Source: Brachionus manjavacas (lineage: Eukaryota; Rotifera; Eurotatoria; Ploima; Brachionidae). From it: DNA of 64,000 nt. This document shows positions 21,601 to 32,600 of this stretch, piece after piece. The notes under the pieces are model-generated. The model had not been told where the DNA came from and did not search any database. It saw nothing but the letters and a program-made list of their open reading frames with translations. The stretch is taken from the NCBI GenBank assembly GCA_019054805.1, contig JAHQIY010000001.1, positions 11,856,501 through 11,920,500 of the forward strand, written 5' to 3'. Each line of letters starts with the position of its first letter. The first letter of the stretch is position 1. The translations under genes and the position numbers were made by a program.

Positions 21601-24116
21601 ACAATTAATTTTAATAAAAAAATAAAGTCTATGTTTTAAATTTTTAATTACTTAAAAATGTGATAAACTTAAATGAGGCGAAATTTTTTATTTTTACCAA
21701 AAATTTTTACCAACTATACTTCCTGGAGAAAAACTAGGCACATTTTTAGAAAGCTCGTTAAATTCTCTTCAAGAAAAATGGGGGTCAGTCGTATAAAATT
21801 GGGGGTCAGTAGGGTGTCAGGTTTCTTTAAAAGTAGATTATCAGTCGTATTAATTGTATCCCTAAGTTATTTATTTCTAAATTTTTGAACCACTATCTTG
21901 TTATAAATTTGGAATTGATAGAAATTTTTGAAATTTTGATTTTGATCCCAGAATGACTAGACATTGAGAAACAGTCATATATTTTGATTTGCTTTTTTTT
22001 CTAATATTTTATCGCTCGTAATTGATTGACACTGTTTAAATGATAAATTTAACTTCTAAATATATTTCTTCTTTCTTTTTTATTAATCTTAATTTTAATT
22101 AATTAATTTTCTAGATGGAATCCTAAATTTCTTCTGATTTTTTTTTCTCTATCTAAATGGAAATTTTAATGATTTAGGTAAAATTTGTTAATTTTTCAAA
22201 ATTTTAGAAAAAGCATGAAGAAGCCGAAAAGCATCGCAGTGTGGACAATTTGCGATCACCAGTTATTTGTGTACTTGGTCACGTGGACACTGGCAAGACA
22301 AAAATATTGGACAATCTTCGTCGCAGTCGTGTGCAAGAAGACGAAGCAGGTGGAATAACACAACAAATCGGTGCTACCAATGTTCCTTTGGAAACCATTC
22401 AAGAGCGAACAAAAATGTGCCGAGAAGTCTACAACAATCACATTAAAATTCCAGGCTTTTTGATCATAGACACGCCTGGGCACGAGTCCTTCAAATCGCT
22501 TCGTTCCCGAGGCTCATCTCTGTGCGACATTGCCATTCTGGTCATTGACATAATGCACGGTCTGGAGCCTCAAACCATTGAATCTCTTAACATTCTGAAG
22601 GACAAAAAGACTCCGTTTTTGGTCGCATTGAACAAAATAGACCGTCTCTTTGAATGGAAGACAAATCCGTCGACTGACATTGTCCAAGTGCTCGAAAGCC
22701 AGCCGGACAATACCAAAAGAGAATTTGAAAAGCGTTCAAATGAAATAATTGTTCAACTGGCTGAACAAGGCTTAAACGCAGCACTGTACTACAACAATCC
22801 CGACTCGAAAAATTACATTTCATTAGTTCCAACTTCGGCGCATACAAGCGATGGCATTGGAAATCTGATGGCTCTCATTACCAAATTTTCCCAAACCATT
22901 CTGGCCAAGCGAGTTTCTTACTCGAAAGAACTGCAGTGCACGGTGATGGAAGTAAAAGCTATACCAGGCCTTGGCACCACCATAGACGTGTGTCTTGTAA
23001 ATGGAAAGTTGAAACTGTGCGACACCATAATAGTTCCGGGCCAAGAGGGTCCGATCGTGACCCAGATCAGGGGTCTGCTTCTTCCTCAGCCGAACAAAGA
23101 CCTTAGAGTCAAAAACAACTACAGAAATCATAAAGAAGTGGACGGAGCTCAGGGTGTTAAAATAGCGGCCAAGGAACTAGAAAAAGCCATGCCTGGTTTG
23201 CCCATGTTTGTGGCCAACAAGGAAGACGAAACAGAATTCTACAAGAGCGAGCTGCAGCAGATGTTGAGACAAGCTTTGAGCTCGATTAGGCTGTCCGACA
23301 CCGGCGTGTTTGTTCAGGCGTCGACTCTGGGCAGCTTGGAAGCACTTTTAGAATTTTTGCGCACCTCCAAAATTCCCTACGCTGGCATCAGCATTGGTCC
23401 TGTGCACAAAAAAGATGTGTCCATAGCGTCAATTATGCTGGAAAAAGATCCACAGTATGCCGTGATCTTGGCTTTTGATGTCAAAGTCGAAAAGGACGCC
23501 CAAGATTTGGCTGATAATTTAGGAGTTAAAGTTTTTACTGCTGACATTATTTACCACTTGTTCGATAAGTTTATCGGCTACAGAGACGAGTTAAAGAGAC
23601 AAAAACGCGAAGAATTCAAAGATGTGGCTGTTTTTCCCTTCAAAGCCAAGATCTTGCCTCAGTTTGTCTTCAATACCAGAGACCCGATCATTTGTGGAGT
23701 CAAAGTAGAAGCTGGTTTTATCAAAATTGGAAGCCCAATATGTGCTATTTGCGAAGATACAACACAGGAACGCGAAGGAAAAGAAGTAAGAAATTTTTTT
23801 TACAATTTTTATTTATAAACAGAAAATTTATTTGAAAATTTAGCTTTTTGTCGACTTGGGCAGAGTGACAAGTATTGAATTCAACCACAAAAATATGGAC
23901 ATTGCTAAGGTGGGTCAAGAGGTCTGCATCAAAATTGAGAACACGACCGGTGGTGCACCCAAACTGCTCGGCAGACACTTTTTAATTACCGATCAGCTGG
24001 TTAGTAAGATTTCCCGCGAGTCCATCGACGCTGTCAAAAATTATTTCAGAGAAGAAATGTCCAAGACTGACTGGCAATTGATCATTGAGTTGAAGAAAAA
24101 ATTCCATATTCTATAG
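18630..24116 (+). CDS. eIF5B: Eukaryotic translation initiation factor 5B
   Basis: Four exons (18630-18662, 18721-19773, 22208-23785, 23844-24116) close in phase to 978 aa, against about 1,220 in human; the difference lies in the N-terminus. Residues 1-362 are a highly charged Lys/Glu segment (EEEERKKSEKKSKKK, later SEEESEESEEESESEGED). The GTPase domain follows: P-loop GHVDTGKT (386-393), GGITQQIGATNVP (switch I), DTPGHESF (switch II), NKID, and a domain II start with GLGTTIDVCLVNG. The C-terminal helix region ends ELKKKFHIL. The product joins 40S and 60S subunits at start codons with eIF1A in the cytosol. Exon 1 encodes only MDDQDNEDLLA. Intron 2 (2.43 kb) contains a repeat element with a perfect tandem duplication. 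Gene looks intact. Poly(A) signal candidate near 24197. Confidence 0.97.
20960..21835. repeat. Fold-back repeat element in eIF5B intron 2
   Basis: It begins with GGGTCCTACTAAAACACTGA at 20961 and carries a reverse-complement arm at about 21700-21830 (CTTCCTGGAGAAAAACTAGG and GGGGGTCAGTCG) that pairs with the tandem units at 20996-21487. The same family forms a complete fold-back at 25161-25500. The right terminus here is degraded. Confidence 0.65.
20996..21487 (+). repeat. Perfect 245-bp tandem duplication
   Basis: Positions 20996-21240 and 21241-21485 read identically base for base by eye, from CAAAGAAAAAATATTTTCAA to GTATAGTTTTTTAGAATTT. The identity indicates a recent duplication, or an assembly duplication. 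Confidence 0.9.
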
Positions 24117-24439
24117 TTTTCTTATTTTGATTTTACTTGTATTACACTTCGGTTGATCACTAGAGGAAAATTTATGAAATTTGATTTTTTTGATCTAAAT
24201 AAAAAAATTAAAAATCAAAAGTTTTTGTTGATGATGAATTGAAAAATGGGAAAATCGGATTTTTTTTGACTCAATACAGGTGTTCAAAAGTTTGAGGAGA
24301 AAATTTTTTTCAAATTGGATTAAATTTCATAAAACCAAATTTTGAACATATATCAATTTGACTTTAATATTTAAGAAAATTTTAGCCTAATAAAGATCTT
24401 AGATGAAAAATTCAACTGAATCAAATTGAATTAAATAAT
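24117..24439. other. eIF5B 3' flank
   Basis: AT-rich sequence holding the probable poly(A) site after 24197; no other gene seen. Confidence 0.4.
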
Positions 24440-25150
24440 TTGTTTTAAAAGTTTTAGTTTATCTCTTCGAAATGGTAGAGTTCCGAAAGCGTGGACAATA
24501 CTATGATTGAAAAAAGTCCTCTATTTTACAAGATCCTTTAAATAATAGACCAATTAGTATAACGAGTTGTTTAGGAAAATTACTAGAACGTTTAGTCTAC
24601 TCAAGATTATACAATTTTTTAGAACAAAATTGAATTCTTATCCAGGAACAATCTGGATTTAGGAAGCACCGGCGAACATAAGATAATCTTTTGTTTTCAA
24701 TTCAAAAAATTTTGGAGTCATTTAATAGGAAAAAATTTGTTTCCTGTTTTTTGATATTTCCAAAGCCTTTGAAAGGGTTTGGCATGAAGGTTTACTCTTT
24801 AAATAGATTAAAATGAATCCACCTCATTACTTAACTAACTGGATTAAATCCTTTTCTAGACTCTAGAAAATTTAGGGTAACTGTGAATGACCGCTTGAGC
24901 GAAGAATATCAAATAAACTCAAGGCTCAGCAAAAAGTCCTCTTTTATTTAGAATATTTATCAAAGACATCCTCAAAATAAACAAAACAAATATTGAATAC
25001 TCTCTACTTTTCGCAGATGATCTAGTTACATTCTTCATTTATAACAAAAAGGGGAACCTTGAAAAAAAGATAATTAAATACACCTACAAACAAGAACGGT
25101 GGCTTATTAAGTGGGAAATGAAAATATCAGTAGAAAAGTCGTGTTCAAAG
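24440..25150 (+). pseudogene. Non-LTR reverse transcriptase remnant
   Basis: Multi-frame plus-strand fragments include FLFFDISKAFERVWHEGLLF (about 24740-24800), IKMNPPHYLTNWIKSF, KFRVTVNDRLSEE, YSLLFADDLVTFFIY (about 24995-25045) and NLEKKIIKYTYKQERWL. These are RT blocks of a jockey/CR1-type element: FxDISKAFDxVWHxGLL and the FADD catalytic motif. Frameshifts and stops are scattered throughout; it is a dead 5'- and 3'-truncated copy directly downstream of eIF5B. Confidence 0.8.
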
Positions 25151-25160
25151 TATAAAAAAG

Positions 25161-25500
25161 AAGTCCTACTAAAACACTTACCCCCAATTTTTTGGCAAAC
25201 CGAACCCTCTTTTTCAAAAGTTTAAATATATCATTTAGTTTGAATTTTTGTGGTAAATTTTCTTTAAGAAAAATGGGGGTCAGTCGTATAAAATTGGGGG
25301 TCAGGTTTTCAAAAATATAAAAATATTCAATTTCACAAAAATTAAAAATTTTGGAGAAAAACTAATTTAATTTTCAAAAAATAGAGAAAAATTCAAACTA
25401 AATGATATATTGAAACTTTTGAAAAAGAGGGTTCGGTTTGCAAAAAAATTGAGGATCAGGAAATAAAAAAAATTGGGGGCCAGTGTTTTAGTAGGACCCC
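25161..25500. mobile_element. 340-bp fold-back MITE
   Basis: The ends are inverted: GTCCTACTAAAACACTTACC at 25163 and GGCCAGTGTTTTAGTAGGAC at 25478-25497. The arms continue inward (CAAACCGAACCCTCTTTTTC against GAAAAAGAGGGTTCGGTTTG). The family is shared with the eIF5B intron element at 20960-21835. No coding capacity. Confidence 0.8.
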
Positions 25501-25616
25501 AAAAAATAGAGTGATTATCTTAACTTAAAATTTATGGAAACAGAATAGTGAGGCAAAAAGAAATCAAGTAACTTGGTATTAAATTTGATTCTACAGTACA
25601 TCCTAAAACTAACTTC

Positions 25617-26166
25617 ATCGCTTTCTTTTCCTTTCCTCTTCCTCTCTTCTTCCTCTCTTCTTCCTCACTTCTTCCTCACTTCTTCCTCACTTCTTCCTCA
25701 CTTCTTCCTCACTTCTTCCTCACTTCTTCCTCACTTCTTCCTCACTTCTTCCTCTCTTCTTCCTCACTTCTTCCTCACTTCTTCCTCACTTCTTCCTCAC
25801 TTCTTCCTCACTTCTTCCTCACTTCTTCCTCACTTCTTCCTCACTTCTTCCTCACTTCTTCTTCTCTTCTTCCTCACTTCTTCTTCTCTTCTTCCTCACT
25901 TCTTCTTCTCTTCTTCCTTTCTTCTTCCTCTCTTCTTCCTTCTCTCTTCCTTTCCTCTTCCTTTCCTCTTCCTTTCCTCTTCCTTTCCTCTTCCTTTCCT
26001 CTTCCTTTCCTCTTCCTTTCCTCTTCATTTCCTCTTCATTTCCTCTTCATTTCCTCTTCATTTCCTCTTCCTTTCCTCTTCCTTTCCTCTTCCTTTCCTC
26101 TTCCTTTCCTCTTCCTTTCCTCTTCCTTTCCTCTTCATTTCCTCTTATTTCCTCTTCCTTTCTTAG
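25617..26166 (+). repeat. Pyrimidine-rich 11-bp minisatellite
   Basis: About 550 bp of near-pure pyrimidine strand made of two related 11-bp units. Roughly twenty copies of CTTCTTCCTCA occupy 25650-25920, then many copies of CTTCCTTTCCT (with CATTTCCT variants) occupy 25930-26165. The long open frame over it is a by-product of the repeat lacking stops. Homopurine-homopyrimidine tracts of this length can form triplex DNA. Confidence 0.95.
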
Positions 26167-26639
26167 AGGAAAGGAATATGTTCCCAAAAAATAAAACATC
26201 AATTAAGAGAATTTTATTTATGATGTGATTAATTTAAAAAAGAATTTAGGGATTTTTTTCTGGGCTAAAAATTTTAACATATCATGTAGCAGCTTTAATT
26301 TTTGGGAATTTTTTTATCTTTAAATTAATTTAAATTAAAAGTCAATTAGCAAACATCTTTATTTATTTAAATATTATATTTTAAATATGGGGATTTTCCT
26401 AGTGCAACGCGGAAGGGCTTGGCCTTCTCTTTAACCCTCATGATACAAATTGATACAAGTTTAGTATTTTTTTAAGAAATAAAAAATATAGGATTTTTTT
26501 ATATTTTTTGATTTTCGTTCCACTTAAAATTTAACTTTTAACATTTTTAAATCATCAATTTTTCAATCTAAAATTAAAAAGATAAAATTAAAATTAAATT
26601 CTCGATCTATTATACTGATTTATTCAGGAATACCGAAAA
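26167..26639. other. 3' flank of AASDH
   Basis: AT-rich, no gene. A minus-strand AATAAA (plus TTTATT) near 26620-26632, just past the AASDH stop, is a candidate poly(A) signal. Confidence 0.35.
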
Positions 26640-29600
26640 TCATCTATTTTCACATAGATCAAAACAATGTAAAAAATTGTCTCTTGATCCGATATAAATT
26701 TTATTGCTCCAAATTAAAGGCGAGCTATAGCAGCTATTTTTGCTGGTAAAAATTGTTGTTTTGTACTGAACCAAACCATATTTATCAAATAAAAACATTT
26801 TTCCATCACAATTAATACAAATTATAAATTTTGTTGTTTTGTCATAAAATGGAGTGGAGTAAATTTCATTTTCGCACCAAAATTTCCATTTTAAAGCTCC
26901 GTCTTTAATGTTTAGACAGTATAAAAAATGGTCGTGACACCCAAAAAGAACAGAATCATCCACGAGACAAGCATTACTGAAAATCGGCTTTTCAACTTCA
27001 AATTTCCATTGCTAAAATAAATATCAGTATTTTTACCTTAGTAATAAATTGCAGCTTAATCACAAATATAAGGCTGCATGTTTAGTATTGAAAAAATCCC
27101 AAAGTTTACCAGATTTCCGTTAAGATCAACACAATAAAATGTTCCACCACATGTACCTAAAAAAATTAGGCAGTTCTTCGTATCAATTATTGGCGAAGTG
27201 AATGTTGCTTTATCAAGTGCATAAACCCAATTTTCTTTTCCACAGTCTTTATCAAGAGAAAACAAATTTCCAGCTAAAGTTGAAACGTGAACATTTCTCC
27301 GGTTATCACAAGTTGGTCCTGAAAAAATGCTACTTCTATCTAAATTTTTTTTCCAAACGATTGCTTTTTTCTGTTTTGAATAAAACAACGAATTAGAAAA
27401 ATTTAGAAAAAGAAAAAATTGGATATCAGAAAAACAAATTTTACATAAATGTCATGCAAAAAAGTTTTTAATTGATATTTTCCTGACTCGTTCGTACTGG
27501 GTCTAGCAAGTTTTTTCAACCTTTTTCTAGCTGCATCCGAAATCCCAGAAGCTTGAAAAATCTCTAAAATAACAATGACCCCCTAAAAAAAAGCCAGTTC
27601 TGACCCGTCTAAATAACGACCAATTAGTGTCACTTGCTGTGTTGGAAAAGTTCTTGAAAGAAGTATTACAAGTAGGCTTTACAATTTCCTTGAGGACAAG
27701 AGTCTTATGTGCAGGGAACAGTCTGGTTTTAAGCAGCACCGACGTACCTCCGACAATTTGGTATTTTTAACTCAAAAGGTCTCTGAGACTTTAGAAAGAA
27801 AGAAAAAAGTATGTTCTCTCTTCTTCGACATCTCTCAGGCTTTTGAAAAATTAGGGTACAGTTGTTTAGTCTACAAACTTACCAAAATTGGGGCCCCTTT
27901 CTACATTCTGGAGTGGGTTGTTAACTTTTCAAAAAATCGAATTTTTATTGTGAAAATAAATAACTTTGTCTCGGATTCAGGGTCCATAGATATTGAAGTT
28001 CCCCAGGGTGCAGTCATTAGTCCTCTACTCTTTCCTATTTTTATTAATGATATCCCCAAGCAGGACCAAAAAAAAACAGTAAAATTCCTTGTTATTTGCC
28101 TATGACATGGTGACCTTTTTTATCTTTAAAAAATATGGCAACATTTCTTACAGTATAAATAACTATCTTAAAAAATTGGAGCTCTGGCTAAAGATGTCTC
28201 CAGAAAAATGTAGCTACATTTTTTACTCTGGGAATCCTTCAAAAAAAAATTAGCTAAGTCTAAAACTTTTACCCAAATACCCTACACTGACTCCCCAGTC
28301 TTCCTTGGAATAAAATTTGACCAAAGTCTTTGTTTCAACTCCAGGTTGAATTCATTCGTTCTAGATGTAATGATCGCGTAAATTTAATTAAAATTTTGTG
28401 ACACAGAGCGTGGAAGTTAAGTAAAAAATCCTTAATTGGAATCTTATAAGTTCCATTTTTAGACTTTAGTTTTTTAGTCCTAAAGATAAATTCTGCTTGA
28501 AAAGTACATAAAAAAAGTTTAATATATAAAATAAAGAATTATATTGATGTTTTTGTTGAAGAAGTGCTCAAGAAGTTTTTAACTTAAAACCCTCCTTTGT
28601 AAAGTTTTTTTGTAACATTTCAAATTTCTCTTTCAAATTCTATCAAATAAAAAAGTTATTTAGTAATTTAATATAATTTTTTTATGGACACTTTTATAAA
28701 ATTTTAATACCAATGATGAAAGGATTTTTATTACTCAAAGCCATTTTTTTAAATATTAAATAAACTGTTTAAAAAAATAGAAACAAAAAAAAAGGGAAAA
28801 AAATTCGCACCTTATTAAAAAAGAGATATTAAAGTAATCGTTTTCTATTTTTTTTCAATTAAAAATGCAAAAAACTATTTTTGTGCCTGTGTCAGAAAAG
28901 GAAAAATTTTACCCTTGAAACTCAAGTTGAAATAATAAAAATAAGCCAAAGATTTAAGTGTCAATCCTTCTTCAAAATCAATGATGCTTTAGAAAAGCTG
29001 TACTTCTTTATTTTTGGGCGATGATGATGATGATGAAGAATCAGAATATCGAGAATTATCTAAATATAATGAAAAACTCAATTTTGACAAAATGGTGTAC
29101 GCTAAGATTGATGATGATTCAGGATCAGAATGTAAATTAAATGATGAAGAAATTATTGACTTGTTGGGATTAAAATATAAAAAAGATAATGAAGCAGACT
29201 CAGAAAAATTGGCGAAGACACATCACCAACTATTAGCTCATAATAATAATTAGTAAAAAAATTTTATGTTTATTACAAGTTTGTCAGTTATTTTTTTAAT
29301 TTTATTCATTAAGTTTTTATTTGAATATTTTTTGTTGCTAAATTTTTTGGATACTGCTATACTTTAATATTTTGGATCATTAAATACAATTTAAAAAAAA
29401 ATTTTTTTTTTTGTTTTTAAAAATTTAAATTAAGAAAAATTTTCTTTTTTTAATGAATTGTTTTTATTAGTTATCCCTTAAAATTAATAATATTCTAAAA
29501 AAAAGACTTATGAACTGAGGCACTATAATAATAATTTAGAATATCTCAATTTATTATCAAACAAAAATTTTAAATTTCTAACCATAGAAATCTTATGATT

Positions 29601-32600
29601 ATAAGATAGAAAAAAGAATTTTTAAAGGTAAAATATTTTAAATTAAATCATACTTGGATGTTGAGACAATAAATCTGTTTATCGTAGGAACCAAAATAGG
29701 CGTATCCTTTTTCATAATCGATACAAGGTGATGACTTGACAAAATCGCCTGTCTCTAATTTCCAATACAACAGACCATTTTCAGCATTCAGAACGTATAA
29801 ACAATTGTCATAGCTTCCTTTATCAAATAAAACTTAATAATAATAATATAAGTTACAACAAGCTAGCAAGCTAGACTTGCGAAGATGGGAAACAGTGGAA
29901 ACAGTAGGATCCCATCTATGGTAACTGTGGTATGTAATAATAACAATAACAATAAAAAAAAAAAAATTTTTTTTTTCTTTTTTTTCTATTCCTTCTTTTT
30001 TTTTTTCTACTCGTTAGATTTTTAGACCGATCCAATCAAGCAAATTAACCAGACTAATCAAGCTTCATACAGATCCCAATCAAGGTAACTCATATTCTTT
30101 TTTTTTTTTTTTATTCCGATCTAATGGTATGACCCATTCCTTTTCTATTAGCTAAGCCTTCTCACTCCTGTGTTTAGAGCATAGTCACTTCCAGCTCTAA
30201 TAAACAACATCCAGAGTTGGACATAAGTCATGTAACTAAGAAATTATCTTAAAAATATTTCAAGAAAAAGTTAAAACTTTTCTTTTTCCCAAAAAATTTT
30301 AAATCAAAATATAAATCTTTAAAAACGATTTAATTTTCTGAATTCTTTTGTTGTCTTTAAAAAAATTCATGCTACTTTTACTTGACTTTTAGCTTTTATA
30401 ATATTCTGAAATTATTTTTTTTTTTACCAAACAGTAAGAAACTTCCACTTTTATCAAGACACGAAGAAGACTCAATACGGTCTAGTGCTTCGAAAGTCCA
30501 TTTTAACTCCCCCTTTAGAGCGTCCACACAAATAAACTTTCCTGAATGGGAACCTATATACACGCGAACTTTTAAGCCATTTTCACAATCATTTTCGACA
30601 ATTAATGGAGTTGCATCCACACATTTTGTTGTATCTATTTTCCAAACTGGACTCACTGCAACGGGTTTATTTTTGCTAAGACTTCCAAAATAACATTTTG
30701 AAAAACTAAAGCTTTTAGACAAACAGCACACAATATTTGAATTTGGATCAAATCTTGATTCTACATCATATGAATCTAGTCTTATTTTTTTACTGCTTTT
30801 CGATTCCATTAAGTCATTCTCCTGATTAGAATTTGGACTTTCAACCAATTTCAATACTTGCTCAAACGATTGATTTAAAAGGGTATCCAGAAGCAAATTG
30901 TTGTTTAAAAAAATTGAACTCTTTTCAAGGTATTCTTTGATTTCTTCGGCAAATATCAAGGCTTTAAGCGAGTTTCCGCCCGCTTTTATAAAATTTGTTT
31001 CATTACCGGGCTCAGAGCCCAATTTTTGCTTCAAATTAAATTTAAATAAATTATTTTTATATTAAAAATGTTTTACTTTCCACAAATCTTTTAAAGCTGC
31101 TAAAATATTCAAATTTTCCATTGGAATTTTTTCAGTGTTCTCTTCCTCGATTGCCAAGATCTTGAGCTTTGCATAATCGAGTTTTCCTCAAGGTAAAAAA
31201 ATTAGCTGATTAATTCTAAAATATCAAGAGAAAACGAATACCATGTATTGTAAATGGCAAGCAGAGCTTATTAAGGATCATTATCTTTCGAGGCTCGTAG
31301 TAAAAAGGAAACTTTTCTAATAAAAAATATCGAATTTTCGACTTTAAATCTTTTTCATTAAGCTTCAATTCGTAAAAAACGGACACGGCTAGATAATTTT
31401 CTTTCAGTATAAAGGCTGAAAAAGTCAAATTTGTCCATTTCGATCTTAAAGTCTAAGGTGAAATTAGAAAATTTATTTTTTTCCAATGCTTTACTGCTTC
31501 AATCAGGTCCAGATCAACCAAATTTGCATTTATTTTGACCAGACGATCTGTCCTTCCTTTTAAGAAGACCTGGTTAGATTTTAATAAAACTAAATCTCCA
31601 CTTTGAATAATTTCTTCATTAATTCCATTGATATAACATTTTCTTATTTCACTTGAATGGAATAGCTCAAATTCACCCTGCATATCCGAAAAAGGCACTG
31701 TGGTCATTTCACCGTTTACTTTTATTAAAAGTTTTGTGCCACTCAGCGGACTTCCAATCGGAACACCGTCAAAGTAGCTAAAAAGGAGAAAAAGTAAAAT
31801 AAATTCTGTGAAATTTTTCCAAATTACTCTAGGTCCTGAAGCTTAACTCGGTGACATGAAGACCAGCAAGAAAGTTCAGTTAAACCATAAATATTAAAAA
31901 CATTTTTTTCATTTTTTATCAAATCTTTAATGCTGTTGTCAATTGGAAATTTTTCTCCTCCAAGCATTAAATTTTTAAAAACATCTTTTTCTGATATTCT
32001 TGAGTCAATCATTTTGAACAAAGTTGGAGTTACCTTTTAATTAAATTTTTCAAAAGAATGAAAATTTTTGCAGTTAATTTTAATATCGATGGATAATAAG
32101 TGGTTAAGCAATTGAATGGTTTTTAAGAATATTATTACAATTGAAATTAATTTTTTGAATAGAAATAAAACGAAAATTTTAAATAATATAGGTTTGATCC
32201 ATTCTGTTCACGACCGTCCTCAGAGCCAGCAATCTATCAGCTCAGACTAGTACCGGTCTTCCAAGACTAAGACTGAGACTGGCATCGGGATCAAATAAAT
32301 TTTATTGTTTGTACAACTTTCAGATTCTCAAATAGAAATAATAACCAGGTTCTCATGATTAATTTTTTTTCAATAGGAATTTATAACTTTTAAATACTAA
32401 AAAACATATTTAAAAATAAAAATACACATACAAGAAGGGGTAGAGGCTGGTGTCATCAAACTGTCACCCAATAAATTCATTAGCTTTTTTTTAATCATTT
32501 TACTGAAATAAAAATAAAATATTTTTCTTATTGTATTTTTGAATCATTAAATAATTGTTTAAAGCTTTCCTTATTTGAATTTTTAAGTATAATTAAGAAA

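Noticed and set aside
22256-23131. Minus-strand frames within eIF5B exon 3
   Set aside because: Shadows of a strongly conserved GTPase coding exon.
25573-26166. 197-codon Ser/Leu/Phe-rich frame
   Set aside because: It is a translation of the 11-bp minisatellite, with no splice context or domain.
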